Position numbers and translations under genes: made by a program. Under the pieces are notes generated by a model, which was not told where the DNA came from, ran no database searches, and was given only the letters and a program-made list of their open reading frames with translations. Below are positions 44,401 to 55,365 of a DNA stretch of 64,000 nt, in pieces; within the stretch, counting starts at the first letter, position 1; every line of letters starts with the position of its first letter. Where the stretch lies: contig JAFLJL010014858.1 in assembly GCA_018398815.1 (NCBI GenBank), positions 62,001-126,000 on the forward strand, written 5' to 3'. The DNA comes from Conus ventricosus (lineage: Eukaryota; Mollusca; Gastropoda; Neogastropoda; Conidae).

Positions 44401-45562
44401 AACCCTGCGAGCCTAACCACACCCTGCGGTAACTACCACATTGCAATTCACTCACGAAGAGCCCCAACATTCCGCTTACTGCATTTACCCAGTCGACAGC
44501 CTTATACATCACTCTCTGCCCACTCACAGTGTCAACAACAATACGTCCGACCCACGATGTCAACAATAATGCAGTCATCACAGCGTAACCACACTATAAT
44601 AATAATTCATAGTTCAAACCCCTATTGCCCTATACCTTCCTGCATAATACATTCAAGCGCCTGTCCTGAACTGAATGTGAACCCTCCATAATAACTCCAC
44701 ATCCCAGTGAACACCCATATCCCCCTCAGATAACACCTCCACACCACATACGAACCATTCACACCACATGCACGAACCATATATCCCAAAAGTACCGGAC
44801 GAACAGAAAACGCAAACCACACCTACCACTCAAACAGCAACCAGTCAGACGTAACGCCACGCGCCGACAACAGCCACTTCGCAGCGCACCAGACGAGACA
44901 CACCGCAACCAGGATCTGTCATCCGCTCACGCAGCTGAGGCCCAGTGAGGTTTACGTAACAACTATACTCGACTCACTTCATTCTGATACTAAAACAGTA
45001 CAACTACCGGTATTGCAGGCACCTCTTCCCGCCTAACACAGTAGAACGTGGATACACGGATTTCTTCGCTAGCTAGGCAATACGCCACAAGACACTAGTC
45101 CAATCTTCTTGGTGAACAAATCACCCCTAAGAAAACCTATCTGGCTCAGACCCGCACCTCCTGCAGTCTTGCCAGCCAACCCGAAAAGAACTCACGATGA
45201 CGCCGATTCGTGCGCAGACGTACTCTAATCCTGCCACCTGTTGAGAAAACTTGAGTGACCCCCCCTTGACAACGGAACACACACACCACCCACACGGCCA
45301 GTGTCAGAAAACCGGCTGACTCGCTTCTCCTGGTCTAAAAATAGACTAAAGGCGTTGAGTAGGCCCAAACACAAACTAGTTTATCCCTAGCGGTTTAAAA
45401 ATAACCTTCTATTGAACTACCTCGGTCGCGCTGTAAAAACCCAAAACTGTCACCAACACAGACTGACTGCTGATGACAGAGTGCGAACCGATTGCGCGTA
45501 GCTCGTGACAGTGTGACCATGGTAACGATGACAGGACAGGAAGGCTCAGATCTGACATTAGG
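41488..45562. mobile_element. Solo-LTR-like insertion in polB (contig C, with internal repetition)
   Basis: Same insertion as 21235-24209 with TTAGG at 41488-41492 and 45558-45562. It is about 1.1 kb longer because a noisy stretch corresponding to B 21235 to about 23700 is followed at about 43803 by a clean stretch that restarts at B about 22427. This is best explained as an assembly join between a raw and a polished segment. Confidence 0.75.
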
Positions 45563-48213
45563 TTTAGAGGCAAACTTAATTGCTTGGTTTTCTTTTGTAA
45601 CTAATTTCACATCTTTACGCTTGTGTGGATTTTCCATAGTTTTGCCAAAACAGCTGTTGTTCATCAGTTTAAAGAAGTCTTTTTCTGAAGCATCAGTGGC
45701 TTGGGTTCTAAGATCAGTGTTCTTCTTGATGTATGGCCTCATAAAGGGCTCTTGATCACATATAATTATTCTGTGAACAGCTGTCAGTTTTAGCCCGTGT
45801 CTTAGGTAAAACTGTAGGAGTCTGTAATGACACACATACTTAGTTTGTGCCTAAGATTGGGAACAAGTTTAGGCGGTTCTGTGGGGCTCATTTTTAATCT
45901 TTCTGCGGCTAGGGGGTAATCGTTGTGGAGATCGTGTAGTTCTTTAGGATATTCTAAGTCTACTTCCAAGATTAGTCCTGCTGGATTATCAGGCGTAAGC
46001 TGTGACAAAATACCTAACACAGTATTGACATCATGAGGTCCTTTTATCATTTAAAGTTTCTCAGTGGAAGCGGTTGACTCATGGCCCATCCATACAGATT
46101 GTTGGCGTCTAAGTACATTAGATAGTTGGATGGCTTAGTGGGATCATAATCATCTAAATATTTGTTGTTGGCTTTGCAGTAAGGATGTGAGGCCATGCTA
46201 ATACCTCCCCTCAGCCCGTCTTCAATCATCTGAAGTGTGGGTAGATCAGATATTAAGTCAATCTGAATGTTTGTAGACTTTAAGAATGCATCCCAAGAAA
46301 GGCCGGGCGCAGAGATGTAATGTGATGAGTCTAAGCTGTAGTGTTTCATGCAAGTAGATCTGTAATTCTGAAAGACGTCTGCCAATAAACATACGTCAGC
46401 CATTAAATATTGATCATGATAATCTCCCATTGTTTGACAGTGTAATTCTGTCCAGGCTTTCTGTGCGTATTCATAGTCAGCATCAGTTATGTCCTTTCCT
46501 CTAAGCTTAGAAAAGAAAGCACCTTTAGGAGGAAGTGATTCTTCATCAAACCTTTCCCACGAGTCCATGTATTCATAAGGGTAAACACCTTTACGCACTA
46601 AAGATGGATCAAAGTATTGTTTAGTGATTGGAAAATCTTGTAGCGATCCTGCTAATTTATCCAAACTCCTTATCAGATGTTGGGCAGAGTCATAAAAGGA
46701 TAAACAGTCAAGAGTAAAAGTCATGTACTTTTCTGAAGATTGTGCAATGCAGGTAACCCTCTTATATTCAGAAGTCACTGCTTGCATGATGAAATGAGAA
46801 TCGTAGCCTCGTAAGTTATGAAAGAAGATAGGCAGTTTCCATGTCTTAGGGTCAACCTTAAGTTAAAGATTGCAATTGTTGTGCGCAGCCCCTCTGAACT
46901 TTCCAGTAATGTGATCGTGGTCTCTTACTGTCGCGTCTTTACTGTTAGGTGTTAGCTCTAAGCTGCAAATCCAACAGTGTGTAGATGAGTCATAGCGTTC
47001 TTGATCGTTTAGGAGTCATAACAATGTCTGAAAGATTTAAATTGGTTGGATAACTGATTGCGAAGTTGTTTCATCTGCTCTAAAAATCTACTAGCTGCGT
47101 TGGGTCCTCTGTAAATCTCTGGTGTCGTGTGTTGGCCGTCTGACCTAACAACAATAAACGCATAAGAACAGATCTGATGGTGGGTTAATAAGGTTGTTTT
47201 TTGTTCTTGCTGTTGTGGGCCATAGTACTGCGGTAAGATTGATTCAAAGTCAGCATAAACCATGTATGGACTACTGCATTTTGTGTAAATTCTTAAAACT
47301 AACTTTAGACCCTGGTTTAGGTGTGAGGAGTTCGGTTTTCCAGTCTAAAAAACTTTACACGTTTTTTATGCTTGGCCTTTTTTATGTAGAAATTCGGAAA
47401 AAACCTTTACAAAATTTTTCTTAAGATTTTTTGATGTAAAACCAAATTTGCTTATTGTCTGATTAAACTAATGACTTTTGTACTATCCTTAAAAAAGATC
47501 AAGTCTACAGTTTGTTAAGTGGCCGCCAAAAAGGGGAGCGTTGGGAAAAACCTTAAGGCACTGTTTTCTTTTTCGACAATCGTATAGTTTACAGGATTGG
47601 TTTGTTTTGCTCTTCAAACGAGATATACTTTTTAAACTTATGGAAAGGTTATGTTTAAAAGTTCTTCTTGCTTATATTGTTAAAAATTTTAATACTCTTT
47701 CTGCGTTTTAAAAAAAGGGGTGTAAATGCGCTAAAACACCCAACATAAAAACATGTTGTGGGGATTTTTTTTTTTTAAAGACTGTCTTTTAAAACAAACC
47801 TCTTTGGGGGGGAAGGTGAGAATTGCCTACTATGGATGAACTTTGTTTGTTTAATTTGATTTAAAGGACTGTTCCTTCAACCCCGCCCCGCGAAATTTTG
47901 CTTTTTTTCCGCATGGTTAAATGTGAAAAACAGTAAACCCCAGTCAGAGTTAAAGTGTGAAGTGTTTATTTTTCGCCTTTTTGAAACCCGACGGGCTGTT
48001 AGTTCATCGGCGTTATATAAAATCGAACGCCAACGCACTTTTTGGCTTTTCCATTGAAAAGACTTGGGAAATTTTTAGAGTAGAAGTGTACGTTTCTGAA
48101 CATTTGTGGGGTTAATGATGTTCAGTCACTTGTAAACTATTGATTAATTGTTTGTCATACCTTTCACCAGGGCGCTGGCTGGCGTTTTCAAACTCAGACG
48201 CGTTTTGGGCTTT
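45558..48213 (-). pseudogene. DNA polymerase B main part (contig C)
   Basis: Counterpart of 24210-26942. Clean from 45558 to about 47270, where exonuclease motifs, motif A (LDANNLYGWAM) and motif B (MNNSCFGKTMEN) read as in B, with its own indels near 46050, 45850, 46865 and 47010. The YADFES exonuclease I block is in an open frame here (47009-47263, beginning MVYADFES), which is broken in B. The N-terminal part beyond 47280 is unpolished. Confidence 0.9.
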
Positions 48214-48289
48214 TTTTTAACTCAAAATTTTACGTAAATTAAAAAAAAAATGTATTAAAAGTAAGTAAAAACCCCTTTTTTTTTCTTAA

Positions 48290-48877
48290 CTAAGCGTTGC
48301 AACCTTCAAACACTTTAAACCTTTACAATAACCCCCCAATATCCTGTTTTTTCGATCACTAAAATAAATTTTCCCCCATTTGATTGTTCTTAAATATTCA
48401 CTGTTCTTTTATTATATTGTTTAAATCTTTTCAAAGCCAAATTTACTAAAACAAAGTTTAACATTTCATTGTTTCGCAAAAAGTTCATTAAATTCTTTTA
48501 AATCAGATTCTTTTGGGTTTGGCAGCCCTTTTTAAATCTAAAATTTAAAAAAAAAATAATTTTAAATTCAACTGTTTTTCTAGTCTTTTCAAAAGTAAAA
48601 CCTATCATCATTAAAGTGAATTTACTCCTTTTAGGGGGGGTGAAACAGTCAGATTAACATTTCAGGGGGCCATATTTCAATAAAAGGGGAAAACTTTTAT
48701 TGGTTGAGGCCCAAAATCTGGTATTTTTCTCATTACCGTTTCACCTTTCTCCATGTTTATTCGTTAAAAAATCTGTAATTTTTTTTTCAAAAACCCGTCC
48801 CTTTAAAAGACTATTTGGCCTCCCCCCCCAATCCAATCGAAAAGATTTTAAAAAACTCTGGCTAGTTCGGGCTTCAT
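48290..48877 (-). pseudogene. Two small genes upstream of polB, unpolished copy
   Basis: Counterpart of 27038-27640. The second gene start CAT is at 48875-48877. Frames are unusable. Confidence 0.5.
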
Positions 48878-49599
48878 TTTTAAACTCAAATAAAATTTAA
48901 ATAAAAAAAAAAGAATCAATTTCTTTCCCACATTGTTTCTTCCACCTCTCTCCCTCTCCGCCCCATTTACACAGGCGCCCCGCAACGCGCACAAGTTGCG
49001 TGTAAAGGGAAAAAACCCTAATTACCTGAGGGCCCCAACGCTGATGTTGCCCCCCACTCAGACTGCGTTGAAACAGTTCATTGCCAAATTTTTTCCGAAG
49101 AATTTTTTTTAAACTTGGATATCTGTTGTTTTTTGTGATCGGTGGGACCATCATGCTGGTTTGGGGTGATTATTATTTTTTTATTTTCCCAGGATAACTG
49201 GGGGTTTCGTTTCATATGTTATTGATTACAAGGTTTTAAAAAACATGGTACCACAAATGTTGTTTCGATTTTATATGTTAATAGGTTAAAATGCCACTAA
49301 AAAAGTTGTTTGGTACTTTGGTTAAAAAAAAAAAAAAAAATTTTCGAAAAGAATTAGGTCAATCACTTTCAAAAAAATTTTTTCACAGGAATAGCGTGCG
49401 AAAATCCCACTCGCATGTCCACTGAAGCAGACGCCCCAAACTTGGGCGGTGAAAACGACGATGCTTGTGCCTGCATCAATATCGGTAAAGCACAGCCTGT
49501 AGCTGGGAGCTGTGAAAAATGGGGCGGGGGGGAAATCAATAGCCGGTGAAAGCTGGGTGTTAATTGCGTAGGGTGAATTTGTCCCTAAACCATTTTAAG

Positions 49600-50134
49600 C
49601 CTATTTTGGGTTTAACCGTATGTTTTTTTTCAATGTTCTGTTTAATTGATCGTGTCTACTCCGTGAAGTAAACGTCTTTTTACTCCTTTGAAAGTTCAAT
49701 TTTTTGTCGTCTATAATCCTCACCCTGCCCCAAGCTTCTGAAATTCTTCGTCCTAATTTTTTATCCCTTTAAAGATTTGCTTATTTTAATCTTAATGAAC
49801 AAAGTTTTTCGATGCTAGGGTACAATGGCGTGTGTTTGTAATTTAGGAGTTAATTTTTTTAAAACGCATTACAACATAGACACAGCGCCTAAAACCCAAA
49901 AACCCAAAGGCCCCCCAATGCTAAAGAGGCTGGCGCCCCAACCCCAGTGGCTAAAACAGCAACACTAGAACCAGCACTTACGCTAGCTACAGCTGATGAG
50001 CCAGTAATTACATAAGAAAGAGTATTTAAAGCTTTAGCATATTTCTTTCTAGTAACTCTATACTTATCTAAGTCGCTTTCTATTTCCATTTGAAGTTCAG
50101 TTATTTGCTCTAGCCTAAACTGTTGACACTCCAT
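49600..50134 (-). pseudogene. Glycine-rich membrane protein (contig C, 3' part unpolished)
   Basis: Counterpart of 28452-29003 with ATG at 50132-50134. The first ~76 codons are clean and agree with B except for one residue near the start (V/C at position 3). The rest is in a noisy segment. Confidence 0.65.
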
Positions 50135-50151
50135 TTTTAATAATATTATTT

Positions 50152-50995
50152 TTAAATTACTCTTTTTATTAATCCTTCTGGCAGCACTTCATTAACAGAG
50201 TAAAACGCAATAAAATCAACATACTTAATGAAAATAAGTCGAGTACTGTTAGTTTGTCTTTGTCAACCATCACAGTAACCTTGTCAGACGATGTAAGGGT
50301 GTTTATTTCATCTCCGTTTTAGTAATTGCAATACTGAGCTTAAGAGGTGCATCCAAGTTTTCAGCCTTTATTTGGATACCTCTGATTACGTATGTTCTGG
50401 CAAACTAGTATCTCCCTCCCTCGAATAATAAATAAGCGAAAAAAAGCATCGTCATTTGCCTAGGTAGTGACTGTAGCGTTGGGGGTAAATTCTAAACCGA
50501 CGGTGTCACCCCCCACTTCAGCTAAGGACTTCTTTCTCTGTAGCTTATATTCAGAACCCTGCCTAGTTATTTCAATATGTTTTTTCTGTTGTGTTCCTGG
50601 AACTAGGCTAACAAGATAGGGGCCCGCATTCAAAGCCTTTCTAAAATTGTTGTTCTTATCATAGTATACATTAGGGCTTCGTAGTTCAAACTTTAAATTC
50701 CATCAATTTCAGGAAGCAACGCCCAAGCATTCTCTCTTTTATGAAGTTTGTATTCATATTTGCCAAATGTTTGCCCTTAAATATCTGATTCTTCTAGGGT
50801 AGGCTACTGCTGTCGTTTTTTGTCTTCAATTTCTGTTCGTTTGTAAAACCCCGTCAATCTGTGTAAACTCGCATCCATAAACATTTCCTGGCACTCCTAT
50901 TAGATCAAACTCCTTGTGGTCTGCTAGGGTCTTTAGATCTACAGCAGTGCATATAGGAGCTAGCTGTGCTTTTGATTTGGCGGTCCTCGAGACAT
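50152..50995 (-). pseudogene. Unidentified Polinton protein, full-length extent
   Basis: Counterpart of 29022-29649 plus the missing N-terminus. The probable ATG is 50993-50995. The N-terminal part reads AQLAPICTAVDLKTLADHKE, then LIGVPGNVYGCEF, followed by the beta-rich region seen in contig B. Indels near 50980, 50830, 50760, 50690 and 50420 break the frame. Total length is about 280 residues. The AVDLKTLAD/VPGNVYG start is not a motif I can assign. It starts just after the end of the ATPase gene on the same strand. Confidence 0.5.
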
Positions 50996-51019
50996 TCTTT
51001 TTAATATTAAAATAAAATA

Positions 51020-51650
51020 AACAACGTATTGAACTGGGGGGTCAGTCCGTAAGCTTCGCTTAGCGTGCTTAGGATGTTTCTATGTTCTTTTATTTTTTTT
51101 AACTCATCTTTGTCCCTTATTATATTATTTCACTTAACAACCATCTTTCAACACCTATCTTTGTCCTTTAGTGTAACAAATATTACACCTGTTTTAACTG
51201 CGATCTAAAGTCCTTTTGGACCGCATTGTAATTTTTGAGTACGCGCCACAAAGAAACTACGGGTGACGGCCACTAAAGGCTGCTTTGACAGATGCTTTTC
51301 TTTTTTTAACAATGTCCTCGTTCAGCTGACCACAGTCATCCCTAATAAACAGTGTTTCAGTTCCCTCAAATAGTCTAGAGTCATGTTCTCAACAGTCACT
51401 CAGGTTTATCGCTAGGATCCACTTCACAAATATTTCTCGACTGTCCAAATAACTTCCGTTCTTGTAAGACTTGTTGTGTTAATGGTTGAGCAGAATATAA
51501 CAATGTACTTCATTAATGAACCTGTATAATGTTTGTCACAATCCAGTCCGAAGCCGTTTTCCCACACCCGTAATCCACAGATAGAGAAAGTGCGGGCTCT
51601 TTTGGTAGAACTTCAGCTATCCTCTGTTTTTTTATTAGAATATTTCTTCT
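51020..51650 (-). pseudogene. Polinton packaging ATPase (FtsK/HerA type) relic
   Basis: Minus strand, several frames. EPALSLSVDYGCGKTA (51545-51585) is a Walker A-like P-loop. A hydrophobic strand plus acidic pair TLFIRDDCG (51325-51355) is Walker B. It is followed by KKRKASVKAAFSGRHP, the segment that follows Walker B in Polinton ATPases, and a C-terminal KDELKKIKEHRNILS...GLTPQFNTL ending next to the following gene. In the family this ATPase pumps DNA into capsids. At least five frame changes are needed, so this copy as assembled is non-functional; consensus error is a possible cause. The P-loop reads GCGKT with upstream DYG. Confidence 0.65.
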
Positions 51651-51659
51651 ACATTTTAA

Positions 51660-52822
51660 TACACCGCGACTATTAGTCTGTTTTCTTCAATGTTATCTGA
51701 GCATCACAAACCATAAACCACAAGCATGTTTTTTGGGGCGTTTCCGTCTGCTTTCTTGCGATATTTATTTTGTATACCATTCTGCCTATCCTTTCTCCAC
51801 TTCACACCAATCTGTTTGTCCATGTGGATCTAAAAATCTAGCCACAGCCATATTTGGTTATTAAGTAGTCTTCGATTCTTACATCATAAGGCGAGTTTTT
51901 TAATACCCGCTCATGAGGGATCTCTTGCTACCTCCAGCGAACACATTCTTATTCATCGAAGTGTTGGTGAGGTAACGTCCGCGTCCTGCATACCACTGAT
52001 CAGACTTACCATTTATTGCACCGTCACTTCTCACTTTTTGGCTTATAAAGCTTCTGATTCTCTCTGACAAGGAGTTGTTTCTTCAGTAAAACAAGAACTA
52101 AACTTTTCTTTTTAAAGACTCAGAGGACATTTAGATGTATGTCCGAGGAGTGTCTCGCTTGTTGGGCGATTTTCTGTAAATGGAGTGTCTCAACGTTTTC
52201 ATAATAAATACCGTTTTCTTTTATATGGGTAGATTGTTCTAGCAGTCCAGGGTTCGTAACACCATCACACTCAAGAAGAGATCTCATACCCGCGTATTTA
52301 GCTAAGGGTCTCCAGCCCCAAACAACCGAACCGCTAGGATTCACTTGCTAGATAATCAGTCCGTTTTACTTTTAGTGCGCATTGGTAATCTGGCCTATGC
52401 GTCTTTAAACAGTTCACACATCTAGAGGGATGCAGAATCGGTGCCAAATGCTTCTGCTACTGCCTCAGCTTTAAACATCATTTTGCATCCCGCTTTAAAC
52501 GCCTGAGCTTTTCCGGCCGTTTTGGACTTTGTCTACCTGATAAACTTTCTCGTTTCTGTCTACATTTTAGGCAGCCATAGGATCGGAATAGAGGGCAAAA
52601 ATGTCAGCCTGCCTTAGTTCAAAGCTTTTTAAATGCATAGTTTGCAATACCTGGCATTATAACATCGTCAGCGGCCAAGATCAGGGAACATAACTATTAA
52701 CGTTTGGTCAGGCAGCATGTTGATGGAGTATTTACACTAATTACAGCCTGCCCTTATCCTTTCACGCCATGGGGTTCCTTCTCTCTTCTGTATGGGTCGA
52801 GGTCACAACCGTATGAGTTCAT
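51660..52822 (-). pseudogene. Unidentified Polinton coding region(s)
   Basis: ATG at 52820-52822 (MNSYGCDLDPYRREK) faces a + strand gene across about 45 bp. Recognisable protein-like fragments follow in changing frames: MPGIANYAFK, KMMFKAEAVAEAFGTDSASL, an open frame at 52120-52344 (NPSGSVVWGWRPLAKYAGM), then GKSDQWYAGRGRYL and KNVFAGGSKRSLMSG. I cannot assign these to capsid, protease or any other family. The size (about 1.1 kb) leaves room for one or two genes. Only the indel-rich contig C covers it. Confidence 0.4.
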
Positions 52823-52864
52823 TTTTTTATAAACAAAAGAATATAAATAAAAAAATCTGGTGAA

Positions 52865-53760
52865 GATTATGACGTGCCTGATCCTTCTGAAGAAGAAGAA
52901 GAAGAGAAAAACACATTGGAACCTTCAGTAGAAGAAAGGAAATTGAAGGAGCAGCAGTAGCCAGGCGTAGGATTACGTCACATACGATGTAGATAGATTG
53001 AACTCATTTATATCGCATGTGGGACGAGAGCGCCGATGCCGCTTCGGGTTTCCAATTTTGAGATAGAAAAAGATACTATTTCACAATTATAGAACCCCTA
53101 CAGGGGACCTTGTGTGGTTTACTAAAAAAACACCAGACTCAACCCAGTATTTACAAACCACGCAACAATCTTGGGAAAAACCTGTTGCTGCCCAAAAGGA
53201 CACTGACCTTTATAGGAGATATAGGCTTGAGGTGATAGCGTTTACAAAACATGTGCAAAGGTTGCCAACGCGATCTGAAATAGAATGCCCTCTTTTCAGG
53301 ATTTCGGTCCAAGACCAGATGCACTAATCAGAGCAAAATTGAACGAGTTTAGATGGGCGGAGACCGTCGGTACACACACATTACGACCCCAATTGCTGCT
53401 TCTCCCATTGCCTATGGGCGCCATCCGTGGCCTTAGGCTGCTTTTACGCCATACGAGAAGAAAACTATGCGCAACACAGCAGCATTAGGTAAGTAGAGAG
53501 AAGATAGAAGAAGACAACAAATAAACTGGCTGATGCAGATGAGAACAATTTAGGCCAAGAAGAAAAGGCTAGAATACAGCGAAACTACAGAAGTTACTGA
53601 GCCAAAGGGAAGGGCATTTAAACGCGATTTCTCTTCTCAGAGGAAATCTAGAATCACAAACCCACCAGATTCACCAGAAACTATAAAGAGAATCCTTCAT
53701 GAAACACTACGCTAGGCTGAAAGCTAAGGATTCTCTTCGAGAAGAGGGGATTAAGTAGTT
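52865..53760 (+). pseudogene. Unidentified + strand Polinton gene(s), acidic start
   Basis: Begins with an acidic tract (DYDVPDPSEEEEEE), then an open frame at 53112-53327 (WFTKKTPDSTQYLQTT, LYRRYRLEVIAFTKHVQ), then an overlapping frame to 53488. A final segment KGRAFKRDFSSQRK...IKRILHE and KAKDSLREEGIK ends at a TAG near 53757. Frame changes throughout. It lies divergently from the minus-strand gene that starts at 52822. No family recognised. Confidence 0.4.
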
Positions 53761-54130
53761 AGTATATTAACGGCTGTTGGGTTTGCTCTCTCTCCACTCG
53801 TTTAGCTTTAACGGCAGTGCGCCAACCGGACCAGTAGCTCTCAAACCCCTCAGCCTGGTCAAAGTTGGATTAGAAAACAATTGCATCATCTAGCAACAGT
53901 CTTCACGACGTTAGCTGCCCCTAGGCTTGATGCTCTGCCAGGCATAATAGGGCAGTGTTGTTAGTTGGGTTTGTCTACCTATCAGGAACGGTGGCTGGTT
54001 CTATGGTGCCCATCTGTGGACGTTAGGAGTGCGCGCTGCTGGATTAATTTTTAGTGAAATAAAGTATGGCTATCCAGTAAAAGTTTAAAAAACACAAACA
54101 AAGGCTGTCTTTCGCTAGTGTGACTGTCCA
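53761..54130. other. Unassigned Polinton interval
   Basis: Short hydrophobic frame (AVLLVGFVYLSGTVAGS) near 53960-54010 on the + strand but no start-to-stop gene. May be the end of the preceding gene or a small membrane protein. Confidence 0.3.
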
Positions 54131-54149
54131 GTGTAGGTAGATCAACAGG

Positions 54150-54190
54150 TGGTGTGCTTTCTGGACTGCTTTTGGTGTGGGGCCGCTTTA

Positions 54191-54221
<31 letters not shown>

Positions 54222-55332
54222 CAAAAAAAAAAACCCCACACCACCAAAAAAACAAAACATGGATCGCTTTCCTCAGGGCTAGGTCCTTTCTTTAAATGGA
54301 TGGAGCGGGTCTTTGTTTCCGCTGATTGTGCCCTCAGTTTTGGTCGTTCCGCTATAAGGCTTTTCATTGTTCTAGAATTCTGAGTATCATGCCAATCTGT
54401 AGATAAAGGTCCAGAGGGTAGAATGTATACTCCATGGCCTCCAACACAATCACCCTTTGACCTAGCATGTGCCAGAACGTCTTGATACCTTTGTCTGCTG
54501 GCAGGCAAATCAACAGCGAGTTAATAGCATCTTCTAAATTAGCTAGAAATTGTTTTCTAGCATCAAAGCCTGTAGACTGATCTACTATGCTAGACTTAGT
54601 CTGTGCTTGTGCCCCTAATAGACACCAAACGTATGTCCTTATGGAGTCATTGAGTCTTTGCACTCCTGGCATTGTTAGACCTTCACTTTCATCTAAGATA
54701 AATGTTGCCCAAGCATTAGGGTGTTTTTGTTCTATAAATCCCAACGAACTTGTTTGTTTGGTTGAAAAGAGGTGTGGCCGGGCCAGTAGTCATAATTATA
54801 TTCTCTTTTTGTGCCCCACAAATACAATGTGCCTAACCCATGATTGCGGTCTAACTTTTGTCTAAAATCAGTTGAAGGATCAATGTTAAATTCGTTGCAG
54901 ATTCTTTCATATGCATTATTGTCCATTGGGCTTTAAATGGATTAAACGCGCTGTCGCTTGGGAGGGGTACTTGTAGTTCAGTTAGTATTCGTCTGTACTG
55001 GTAATAAACATGAAATTATATACTGACCTTACTAAAAGATTAGGATGGTTTAAATGGTTTGCATACGAAACGCCGCAGCCAGTAGTTGCGCAGTAAATGG
55101 CAAAATTTAACTGATTTCTGGTAAAACATCATAGGGCGGATGACCATGCTGATGGCACTCTATCATTATTTATTGGCGGATTTAAATATTTAGTTAGCGG
55201 GTTTACAAGTCTGACTTGGAAGCCGTATGATTCATCTACTGCAATGGTTAAATTGCTGAAGTCTAAAGATTTGGGGTTATAAAACGCTCCTACATTGTAA
55301 GTGGCACTTTCGTTATATTTAAAAGGTTCCAT
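54150..55332 (-). pseudogene. Large conserved Polinton virion-type protein (frame-shifted)
   Basis: ATG 55330-55332 (MEPFKYNESATYNVGAFYN). Open pieces at 55129-55332, 54732-54926, 54364-54744 and about 54250-54510 join in order: YLNPPINNDR, then NQLNFAIYCATTGCGVSY, then YERICNEFNIDPSTDF and KLDRNHGLGTLY, then FILDESEGLTMPGV, RLNDSIRTYVWCLLGAQAQT, FDARKQFLANLEDAINS and RYQDVLAHARSK. This series matches a large conserved protein I have seen in many Polintons. I cannot say from sequence whether it is the major capsid protein. At least four frame changes, in a region of moderate quality. It diverges from the penton-like gene with 33 bp between starts. Confidence 0.6.
54165..54250. repeat. Poly(A) run between inverted GTGTGGGG/CCCCACAC arms
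   Basis: About 26 A (54197-54222), then CAAAAA, with TTGGTGTGGGG on the left and CCCCACACCACCAA on the right, so the stretch can fold as a hairpin. Likely an assembly or sequencing fold-back, or a poly(A) insertion in the virion-type gene. Confidence 0.6.
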
Positions 55333-55365
55333 TTTTTAAATTAATTTTAAAAAAGTTATAAAAAG
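55333..55365. promoter_or_regulatory. 33-bp divergent intergenic region
   Basis: Only 33 bp, nearly all A/T (includes TTAATTTTAAA and GTTATAAAAAG), separate the minus-strand ATG at 55332 and the + strand ATG at 55366. Any promoter must be bidirectional or overlap the coding regions. Confidence 0.6.
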
